From positions 57,481-121,480 of the forward strand of contig CANNZV010001624.1 in NCBI GenBank assembly GCA_947561585.1: a DNA stretch of 64,000 nucleotides, given 5' to 3'. Every line of letters begins with the position of its first letter. Positions within the stretch are counted from its first letter, which is position 1. The notes below the pieces were generated by a model. That model had not been told where the DNA came from, searched no databases, and saw only the letters and a program-made list of their open reading frames with translations. The position numbers and the translations under genes were made by a program. This DNA comes from Caprella mutica (lineage: Eukaryota > Arthropoda > Malacostraca > Amphipoda > Caprellidae). Of this stretch, positions 12,801-24,800 are shown piece after piece.

Positions 12801-15800
12801 TTGGAGTGGAGTGGCAGACTGAGTGCCAACAACAACTGCCTCAACAGTAATGGCAACAGTGAACAGGAGATGAATGTGAGACACTTGCCTTGCATTGCAT
12901 GCTACAGTAGAACTCCTCTATAGTGAGTGAGTTAGGATCTAATCTGAGTAGTGAACAGATTTTCACTAGTCTGCCATAAAATTGTCTTTAGTTTTCTAAA
13001 TCTGATGGCAATTCATCACAGACTGAAGAAAATTTGTTCACTAATCACTATTCAGGCTTTATCCTAACTCATTCACTATAGTGGAGCTCTACTGAATTTG
13101 TCATGTTTTTTCTAGAGTTGTCATAGCAAGTAGCTAATTAATCTTATTTAGTATTGGTGTAAGTTATCCATTAATGTGGATTTTAATTTTTAATATCAGA
13201 TAAATATTATATTTTTTGTTGTTACTTGAATTCTCCACAATTCTATAGCCATGTAGTTACCTTTTATTGGCTGAGAGAGCCATATTTAGCAAATAATAGA
13301 TTCTATCAACTGTGTAGTCAATGTGCTTAGTTATTATTTTCTCTCCATTACAGGATAAGAACTCTGGGCAAAGGCCGGCAGAGGAACTGCGCCACTGTCT
13401 GTTGGAGCTCAAACGCATAGACTGGGGCGATATGATCATTTTCCTGCAGGACACTTTGGATGTACTGCTGCTGCTGCTACATGAGGCCCCTCATGCTGAG
13501 AACCTGAAGAACACAGTCTTCGAGGCATTCGTGAGTGTCTTCATCTGAAACAGTGTTTATTTTTCTCGCACACTCCTTGCTTTTCTCAGGCACCTCCTGA
13601 GCATTTTATTGCTGCAAAATAGATTGAAAAGATACAATTATAATATATTTAGTTACTGTGATGTGAGATTTTAAAATATATAAAAAGTAAGGAAAATGAA
13701 TGTTTATTTTCATAATTAACAAACAATTCAGGCTCCAAAGTGTTGCCAGGCAACACACTGTGAGAATCATTCATCTAAGTGGTTTGCTAGACCTATCTAT
13801 GCAGACAGAGATGAGACTTTTCTGTTGTAGCTATTGAGAAAGTTTCATTTAGGTATTTTATCCACCTTTTCTTTCCAGGTTGATGTTGTGTACATAGCAG
13901 TGAAGCAACACAGAGGTGAACCTGTACTGAAGGCATACATTGAGCACAACTTCTCAGCTGCTATGGTATACAGGTAAAGACTACACTCTTATGTCCTTAG
14001 ATTCTCTGGGGTGGGAGGGTAAATAATTATAACCTATATATTTATACAGCAAATAATTTATCTTAGCTATCTAGATTTTTGGAAGTTATTTTGTATTCTC
14101 ATTTTAGTTCAGTCTTTTCAATATAATAAAATATTTATATTCATCTGGAAGTGATTTTCTTTTCACTCAATTCAGATTATTTTTTTTTTCTTCTTTTGAG
14201 CTTTGGTTTCATAGCAGAAGTTACCTACCTACTAAATTAATTTTTTCCATTTCTCCCTCAGTAATTTGATAGAGTTGATGAAGGAGTACATTGACAAGTG
14301 TTCTCGCTACTCCTTCACCTCCCGCTCTTCTATCGCTAACTTCAGAAACAGCGCCATATCCAATGATGCCTTCAACCTCTCTCAGAGTAACCAGAGTCTG
14401 GAGAAGGTGAGTGCCTTCATTTCAAAGACAAATTATCAGTCATTGAAAAGATTCAAACTAAACGGGAAATCCATAATATTTGAGGTTATTTAAACTCTGC
14501 GTTGAAGGTTTTTTCTACAGGAAACACTTATGATCAACAGGACACACATAGGATCAACAGGACACACATAGGATCAACAGGACACACATAGGATCAACAG
14601 GACACACATAGGATCAACAGGACAAACATAGGATCAACAGGAAACACATAGGATCAACAAGACACACTTCTGATCAACAAGACACACATATGGATCAAGA
14701 GGACACACGTATAGCAACAAATAACACTTAGGAATAGAGAACATACATAGAAACAAGGAGACACCTGAAAACAATAAAACACACTTGATTTTGTGACTGA
14801 TACATAAGTAAAAATATTCTATAGAATTAATGTAGTAAGCAATAGCTAAGGTAGAAACAAATTTTTTAGTTCTTTGTCTCATAGCTATTTCAATATTAAA
14901 TATATTGTTAAATAATATTAATAAACTTTAGGATATATAGCTGAAATAGAAAGATGGTATCCAACATACAACCATTGGTCATAAAATTCATTGTCAGGTC
15001 GAGGTTTTCCACCCTTCTCCTGATGATGAATAGAAATCTTTCTATTCGAAAGCTTGATATCTGAAAAAAACCTTCAACGCAGAGTTTAAATAACCTCTAA
15101 TATTAAATTATCAGTCAGTTCCACATCTTATTAAAAACTTTATGATAATAATTTTAATTTAATTGGTATCCATAATAGCTATCTGCAGGTAGCTATTATG
15201 GAAATAAAATAATAATTATTGTATCATTTTTTCTTATGACTGAAGATGTGGAACTGACTGATAAGTTACCCTCTAGGCTTTATGTAGCTATTTGCTTTAC
15301 ATTTCAAACTAATGGATCTACCTTGTCAACTTTTTGTCAGGTTGAGAATACATCCTCTGAGTCAGAGAAGTTGCCCGAGTCTTCCAATCCCAGCTCCATT
15401 CTTAACAAAGCCATGAAGAGTCTGCCCTACATCATGCGCTTCATTATAAAGAGCAGGCAACTCTATGCAAAGTGAGTTCTGAGGGACACATGAACATAGC
15501 TACATATCAAAAATAATTTAGATTAGCTAGGGTAGATTTTATTTCAACCAATTAGGTAGAATAATTTAAAAAGGAATTTGTAATATGAAACATAGATGCT
15601 CTCCAGTGTTATTTTGTCGAGATGTGATGATGGAGTGTTCAGAAGCTGTTAATAAGAGCAGCAACACGAGAATAATTTGAGCCACTTCTTCAGGTATTAT
15701 GTTCATGGGCATGAAGAGTTCTGCAGCTTGCTGGAGAGTTTGTTCGAGAGCATGTCCCGTCTGATGCACCAAGGTGAGAGTGCCCTAGCTATTCAGGGCC

Positions 15801-18800
15801 AATGCCTGAAGTACCTGCCTGATATCATTCCCGAGGTGATCACAGTCTTCAATCCCCTCACTCTCAGGTTAGTGATCTCAAAGTAAATAAATATAACTCA
15901 TTGTTTGAAGCCTTTAATATGACTAATTTCATTTGTTTGTCTAACTCTCAGACAAGCAAATATAATTATTTAAATTATAAGATTGAATGGTTATTTAGAT
16001 TCCAAGATAACATTAGATTATGTAAATTATCGAATGATTAGTTTATGTTTTAATGCATTCACATCCCACACAATTTGTTTTAATAATAGGTAGCTAATTA
16101 TTGCATCTTTTTGTTTAAGCTATAGTATTGGTTGAGCTAATTAGCTATTAACCAATTAGCTATCCAATATCTCTTTATTGTATCTTTCTTCTCTCAGTCA
16201 CTGCCTGATTAAAATCCTGTACAACATTGCCCCCGGTCAACTGCCCCCTCAGAAGCTGAGTGCCATAGAGCAGATCTGTCACAGTGAGATATTCAGGAAT
16301 GATGAGTGTAGAGACATACTGCTGAAGAGCTTCGTGAAGCTGCTCAAGAACCAGCTAGACTCTGCACTAGAGGTGAGTGAGAGGGTGATGGTGTGGGGGA
16401 GAGTGATGGTAGAGGGGAGAGAGAGGGTGATGGTAGAGGGGAGAGAGAGGGTGATGGTGTGGGAGAGGGTGATGGTGTGGGAGAGGGTGATGGTAGAGGG
16501 GAGAGAGAGGGTGATGGTAGAGGGGAGAGAGAGGATGATGGTGTGGGAGAGAGGGTGATGGTTTGGGAGAGAGGGTGATGGTGTGGGAGAGAGGGTGATG
16601 GTGTGGGAGAGAGGGTGATCGTGTGGGAGAGAGGGTGATGGTGTGGGAGAGAGGGTGATGATGGTGTGGGAGAGAGGGTGATGATGGTGTGGGAGAGAGG
16701 GTGATGATGCTGTGGGAGAGAGGGTGATGATGGTGTGGGAGAGAGGGTGATGATGCTGTGGGAGAGAGGGTGATGATGCTGTGGGAGAGAGGGTGATGAT
16801 GCTGTGGGAGAGAGGGTGATGATGGTGTGGGAGAGAGGGTGATGATGGTGTGGGAGAGAGGGTGATGATGGTGTGAGAGTGATGATGTTGATGGTGTGAG
16901 AGTGATGATGTTGATGGTGTGGGAGAGATGATGGTGATGGTGTGGGAGAGAGGGTGATGATGGTGTGGGAGAGAGGGTGATGATGGTGTGGGAGAGAGGG
17001 TGATGATGGTGTGGGAGAGAGGGTGATGATGGTGTGGGAGAGATGATGGTGATGGTGTGGGAGAGATGATGGTGATGGTGTGGGAGAGAGGGTGATGATG
17101 GTGTGGGAGAGAGGGTGATGATGGTGTGGGAGAGAGGGTGATGATGGTGTGGGAGAGAGGGTGATGATGGTGTGGTAGAGAGGGTGATGATGGTGTGGGT
17201 GAGAGAGGGTGATGATGGTGTGGGAGAGAGGGTGATGATGGTGTGGGAGAGAGGGTGATGATGGTGTGGGAGAGAGGGTGATGATGGTGTGGGAGAGAGG
17301 GTGATGATGGTGTGGGAGAGAGGGTGATGATGGTGTGGTAGAGAGGGTGATGATGGTGTGGGAGAGAGGGTGATGATGGTGTGGGAGAGAGGGTGATGGT
17401 GTGGGAGAGATGATGTTGATGGTGTGGGAGAGATGATGGTGATGGTGTGGAAGAGAGGGTGATGATGGTGTGGGAGAGAGGGTGATGATGGTGTGGGAGA
17501 GAGGGTGATGATGGTGTGGGAGAGAGGGTGATGATGGTGTGGGAGAGAGGGTGATGATGGTGTGGGAGAGAGGGTGATGATGGTGTGGGAGAGAGGGTGA
17601 TGATGGTGTGGGAGAGAGGGTGATGATGGTGTGGGAGAGAGGGTGATGATGGTGTGGGAGAGAGGGTGATGGTGTGGGTGAGAGGGTGATGGTGTGGGTG
17701 AGAATGGTTTTTGGGTTACAACACCCTTTTACTTTTTAACTGGTTTATGTGGTTGTTTAAAATATTATTGATAGTCACGTGTCATGAGTTTAAAATATTC
17801 TCCTAATTATTTGCATCTCTGGTGTAGATAGCTAAATCAAACGGCATGAATATCTGTAGTGTAGTCCTTATTGTTCACTAACTATCTAAATTCCTTTTTT
17901 CTGTAGATAACTCTAGATACTTAACTGTAAATATATTTTGCACGGATCATAAACATTCTGTCAATATTATTTCGGTTTATGTTATATCATGGTAGGTTAA
18001 GGTTAATCAGACTCATTCAATCGCACCCAACTCTTTTTTTTAACAAAATTTTCCATGTTTTATTTTAAAATGATAATCCCTCTAATGATGGTTTCAATCG
18101 GGTATTTTTCGGTTAAAATTGGTTTTTCGGTTTCCTTAACTGTAACTTTACCAAGTCACTTATGTTTGCCAAGCGAATTTGAAAGAAAATCCTGGTTGTA
18201 CTCGCTTTTCATTGCAAAACTCTAAAATGAATTAATGAAACTCGTCCACCTTCTCGGAATGCTTTAATTGCTATGAATTTAATATAACCTAGAAAAGGCT
18301 ACAAAATATCTCTTGAAAATGGGTTACCATTAATTATGAGTCACTGACTTTCATGACACTTTTAAGTTTTATCTGAATGAATAAAAGGCAATAATTAATT
18401 GATCACTAAAATAAAGCGAGCGCCATTCCAATTTAGCTTAATTGAGAAATATTCTTATGTTATTCGTACGGAGATAAATATTAGGTTCATTAACCTCTGT
18501 ATAGCTGATGATTTAGCTACTTATTCTTGGAGAATTTCAATTCGACACCTAATACATAACCGCATTCATTGATTTAATGTTTAGTGAAATTGTTTTGAAA
18601 TGAAAAAAAGGAAAGAGTTATTTAGGACATTTTCAGTGGGTGTTTTGAGAGGGTGTGTGGTGCTTTGCTCCAAAGAAACGAGCAACGATATCACACAACC
18701 ACTCGATAATACAGATACTTAGCTACTGACCACTGACGTGAGAATGGCCACAGATGTCTTAAATATATTTCTAAATAAATTTCAGTAAACTTTACTGCAA

Positions 18801-21800
18801 TGAATTCGGTAAGATGTTAGGTACTCGAATTTTGAATTTAATTCTCCGATATTAATTAAATCATCAGTTATACAGATGTTAATGAACCTCATTTTGATCC
18901 CCGTACGAATAACACAGGAATATTTCGCTGATAAGATAAGCTAGAACGGAGCTCACTATAGTTTGGTGGTCTATTAACAACTAGAACATGACGAATAGTC
19001 TCTGTGATCACTATGACTCTACCCTCTCACGTACTACTCTGACTCCTCATTGACTGCCCGTAGTTTTTTTGTCTCCTTTGCCTCGTGACTGTAAGACTCA
19101 CTACTCTAGATGCTGACATCCAATGCTGCCAAACGAGGCCTCAAGAGTGCTCATAAAGTTAACAAACTCTTTGGTGAATCTGACAAGGTAGAACTACAGA
19201 AAGAACTCGATAGGATAAAGAACCAGGATACTAACAAGAAGGAAGAGGTAAGCCGCTGCTGATGATTGCTTTGATCCGCTTGTGATTGCTCTGCTGAGCT
19301 TGTGATTGCTCTGCTGAGCTTGTGATTGCTCTGCTGAGCTTGTGATTGCTCTGCTGAGCTTGTGATTGCTCTGCTGAGCTTGTGACAGCTATCCAGTGAA
19401 GAATTCTGATATGATTCAGAACATTTCAATGTGTGATTACTAAAATGATTAATTGAAATGAAACTCTCAGATCCTCTTTGATGCAACATATGCAACAATA
19501 TTCTGAAATAGTTCTCTAGTTCTTTCAATATTCTTTTGAATTTCTAAGTTTCTCTCTTAAAACAAGTGAGCTATCAACTCCTTATGTTTCTAACAATATA
19601 ATTCGAAAAATAGATACAATATTATGGGTAATTTGAAAAACTTTACTCATAAAAATTTCAACTTTACACGTAAAAATTTAAAATTTTACTCATAAAACTT
19701 CCAACTTCACGCATGAAAATTCTCAACTTTACGCATTAAAAACCTAACTAACAAAATAACTGCCTAGTTCCACATCTAAATAACTGCTTATCTACACATC
19801 TAAGTAACTGCTTATCTCTACGTCTAAATTACTGCCTATCTCTACGTCTAAATTACTGCCTATCTCTACACATCTAAGTAACTGCTTATCTCTACATCTA
19901 AATAGCTGCTTATCTCTACGTCTAAATTACTGCCTATCTCTACACATCTAAGTAACTGCTTATCTCTACATCTAAATAGCTGCTTATCTCTACGTCTAAA
20001 TTACTGCCTATCTCTACACATCTAAGTAACTGCTTATCTCTACATCTAAATAGCTGCCTTGTTTTAAATCAAAATAACTGCCTGGTTTTAAATCAAAATA
20101 ACTGCCTGGTTTTAAATCAAAATAACTGTCTGGTTTTAAATCAAAATAACTGTCTGGTTTTAAATCAAAATAACTGTCTGGTTTTAAATCAAAATAACTG
20201 CCTAGTTTTAAATCAAAATAACTGCCTAGTTTTAAATCAAAATAACTGCCTAGTTTTAAATCAAAATAACTGCCTAGTTCTAATTTTAAATAATTGCCAA
20301 GTTTTAAATCAAAATAACTGCCTTGTTTCGATTATTCTTAGTGTGTTTGAATATCTAAAAAATATTTAGTAACCTTGAGTAATATTGCATGTTGTAGTCA
20401 ACTTTAATTTGTTGGTCTATTTTTCTTACCCCAGTTTGAGCGTTTAGTTTCAATCTATTGATGTTCTGTTTATTATGTGATATTTACGTGCAAGCCTTCT
20501 TGATTGTAGATATTTAACATCTTGCTGTGCTAGTCATAGTTAATGGTAAGTAGGTGGCATCTTTATTTCATTCCTAAATTTTAGATGCTGTCCAATATAG
20601 TAAATGTTTTGATTGTTCTAGACTATAGTACTGTCACGCTATTGCATGCGTATTCTCTTAAAGGTCCCCTCCACACTAAATTAAAATGTATCTAGAAATA
20701 CTTTAAATTTGTAGAGAAATGATCAAGAATTCGCTTCGTTAATAATTGTATAAGAAATATTCACACTCAACCTTAGCTGTTCGATTTTCTAATACTTAGA
20801 TTAAATAGAAGAACAAAGAAGGCTCGTAGGTAACCATTTATGATATATTTATCAGTCTTGATGTTGTGTTGAACTATTTAGATTTAAGCCATCCTTTTTC
20901 TTAGATTAGTCAGCTCAGAAAGTCGGAGGGAAGTGGAAAACCCACCTGAATAACGAAAATTACATGATAAATGTTTAGAATCAAATTTGAAATGGTTTGC
21001 AGTTTTATAACCAGTAACCTTAGATTTAATGAATAGTGAAATAAAAATTTATAGTGGATGGAACCTTTAAAGAAATATCTCCTATATTATGTTGATGTGA
21101 TGTTTTTTTTTATTGCTTTCAAATGCTACTCTTGAGTTTTAGTGCATGTGAATTTTGAAACCTATTTACTATTCAATTTAAGACAAGTATATTTTTGTAA
21201 TTGATATTTATAATTTATAAAGTATGTCATTTTTGTATTTTTTGCATGAACCTGTAAATAAAATGTAACCATACTAATTGCAATAATTCAATCATCATTA
21301 GACTATTTGACGGTAATGTGGTACTCACAACCATAGTGGGTAAGTTTAACCATCCTTGCAATCTTCTTTCTTACTAATGGTTGAATGTCCTCACCCAGGT
21401 GGTTAAGGTGGTTGAAATCCTGGAGGTTATCTTGGATGTTCTTCACTCCGAGCAGTCCTCCCCCCTCACTCCCTTACACATGCAGTTCATGACAGACGAG
21501 CTGCTGCTGCAGGTGCTGCAGTTGGCTTACAAGACGCCCCTTCAGGACCCTGTGGCGGTGAGAATTCATTTACTGCAGTGAAATAACTACTTTAACTAGA
21601 ATATGACATGGAACAGAGTAAATTTTCAAACTATCTATAGCTTCACATCGATCTTTCAGTGCAAAAATAACTAGTAGAGAATCGCTAGTAAAAGAAGCCG
21701 ATGTAATTTATTTCAACATCTCATGTTACTTATGGTTGTAGAAAGCATTAGTGATATATATATATATAAAACTTGAAAGTTTGAATGCAAAACAAATGAT

Positions 21801-24800
21801 GGAGCTGATGAACCTATTCCATTTGCTAATATTGTAACTGCTCGTCTTTTTTTAGATCCACTACGCTGGCATTATAATGGGTTTGGTGAGGCAAGTGGAT
21901 GGCACTCACTTACAGTCATTCCTCAGCCAAAATAAAGAACTCCACGTAGACCTGCTGGTGGATGCCATCATGAACTTCTTGGAGAACCCTGTATTTAAAC
22001 CCGACTGGGCGCAGATGACCCTGTTGTTGAATAAGTTAGTGGTTGAATCTACTGGTGATTTTGTTGAATGAGCTGTTAATATATTTTCCTTTTACCTCAT
22101 GATAGCTAACTATCACAAAAATGACATCTCTAATCATTACCTTTGTACTTTTTTAATATTTTTAAAATTTCTTCTGCAGTATTCTACTGACTCTACTGAA
22201 GATGTGTGCTGCAGTGATTCATGAACACCTCAAAGACCCCTTCGGGAAAGACATTTGGCACAGGTGGTTCCTCTGCACCATCAGGTTTCTGACGCAACCT
22301 TCTCTTCAGATCGAGAAGTTCGTTCCGAGTAAGAGGAGTAAGATAAAGACTCTGTACATGGACATGAGAAAAATTGCTGCTGAAGAAATTAAGAGGATGT
22401 GGTATGGATTAGGTGAGTTAGTAGCTATACCTTGTAGCTACACTGCTAATTCAGGTTGTAGTTAATGTAGTTATAACGGATTATTAGACTCTTCACCAGC
22501 TCTTATAATTTTGATTTACCAACTTGTGCATTTTGTACCTCTTTTCAGGTCAGCACAAAATAGTTTTCATCTCGAGAGCAGGCAAAGATTGTCTTGTGGC
22601 TCCAATGCTTGAGATGACACTCATCCCAGAGCCTGAGTTACGGCGCAGCACCATCCCCATCTTCTTTGACATGATGCAGTGCGAATACTACTCCTCCCTC
22701 TATGGTCTCAACATCATGGGAGACAAGGACGCACCCTTCAAAGGAAACTTTGACGATTTTGAGAATGAGATGCTTGTGCAACTTGACCACTATGTTGGCA
22801 GTGGCTATGGCGATGACCACTACTGTAATGTCTTTAGTAATATCCTGAATGGTTTGTGCACCAACCATAATACCTTGAGTGGACCAGGTCTTAAATTTGT
22901 CAGGACCATACGACGTCAATTGAAGAGACTGTTGCAGTACCGCCTCATCCTCTACTCTCCCGATCACTCCATTGAGACCTGCATGTGCAGCACTGTCTAT
23001 TTACTGGACTTCTACTCTGAATTCAGCAATAAAGAACTTTATGTTCGCTATGTCAACAAACTAGTGGAGCTTCACCTTCAAACTGGTAACTTGACAGAGG
23101 CGGGCTTTGCGCTCCATGAACATGCCAAGATTCTTACCTGGAAGCACGTGAAGTTGTCCAAAGCGCTGATATCAAAGAAATACCCAGAGGTTGACCACCA
23201 CGATGTGCTCAAAGAGAAACTTTACGAGGATGTGATCAAGTACATGGAAGAGGGCAGTATGTGGGAGTGTGCTCTTGAAAGGTGCAAAGAGCTCGTCTCT
23301 CACTACGAGAACACTGTCATGGACTACACCAAATTAGCCAGTCTGCTCTCCAGAATGAGCAAATGCTACCAAGAGATCACAAACCCTAAAAATCTACGAC
23401 CAGCACCTGAGTATTTCAGAGTGGCGTACTATGGAAAGGGATTCCCTGCGTTCCTGCAGAATAAGATCTTTGTGCATCGAGGTAATGGATATGAGCGCCT
23501 TAGTGAATTCCAGAGCAGAGTCATGGGTCAGTTTGCCAATGCTAAGCTACTCACGAAACTCACTGTTCCAGACCAGGAAATTCAGGACAGTCCTGAACAG
23601 CACATTCAGATCAACAAGGTGGAGTGTGTGCCTCTAGAGACTAAATTTACCAAACCTGGTGTGTGTGAATACATCAGGAACTTCTATAAAGTGAACGCGG
23701 TGAAGCACTTTGCCTACTCCAGGCCTTTCCACAGAGGCGAAAAAGTACCCAACAATGAGTTTGCTACTCTTTGGGTGGAGAAAACCAGTCTGCAGACGGA
23801 GTACGATCTTCCGGGTATTTTACGTTGTTTTCCTGTGACTCACGTCTCCACGGTTGAACTCAGTCCCCTCTGCAACGCCATTGACACAATGCGCAACAAC
23901 AACTCTGACCTGAGAGACTTGGTACAGAGTCACAGTCTCAGGCACGACCTGCCTCTAGACAGTCTCACTCGCAAACTATCAGGCATGATAGATGCCGCCG
24001 TGATGGGGGGAGTTGCTAACTACGAGAAGGCTTTCCTTCACGAGGAGTACATCAACTCTCACCCTGAGGAGGAGGCAGATATAGAGACTCTCAAGAAGCT
24101 CATCAGTGAGATGGTGCCACTGCTAGAGTATGGCCTCATAGTGCACTCTTCTAGAGTCTCTGGCACTATAGTGGGACTGCATGACCACATGCTTACTGAG
24201 TTTGCAAAGATGAAGGAGCTACTCATTTCGAAATATGGAAAAGCTGTGAGTGAACAACTAGTCTAACTTTTCATCAAATGGTTAGCTAGTGTTAATGTTT
24301 CATATCACCGATAGTCTCTGTCTGTGGTGGATGGAAAGGGAAGGAGTGGCCTACCTATGCCCTGAACGGTTGTTTTGGATTACACCATGGACCGACAATT
24401 GGGCCCAATTGTCTTGGGCTCACTTGTCGGTGCACTGGATTACTGATAGTCTGCAACTATGAGGCCTTAGATTTTTGTGTTAGGAAGGATTGTAGGCTTC
24501 GCCTCTTCTTGTGTTCCTTTTCATTACATTCCTTGGAAAGCGACTGTACTCGTAAAATAGCTTTTCCGCATTCATGAACATTGTAACTGACTGGTGGTAG
24601 GTGACTTTGTTCATGGATCCACTTTCTTTAATATTTGCTTCCTTGAGATCTTCTGTTCATTTTTCCTTGTATAACTGAACACTCTTTATTAATCAAACAT
24701 ATGAATGATCTTATTATTTTTACCTTGTCCTAACCATTGTAAATCTCTCATTTTAACAGACTGACCCTGACTTGGGCATATCTCGGCGTTCTCTCCACCC

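Noticed and set aside
22638..22967. Antisense ORF inside DOCK exon 21
   Set aside because: Shadow of the strongly conserved DHR-2 coding frame; no family resemblance.
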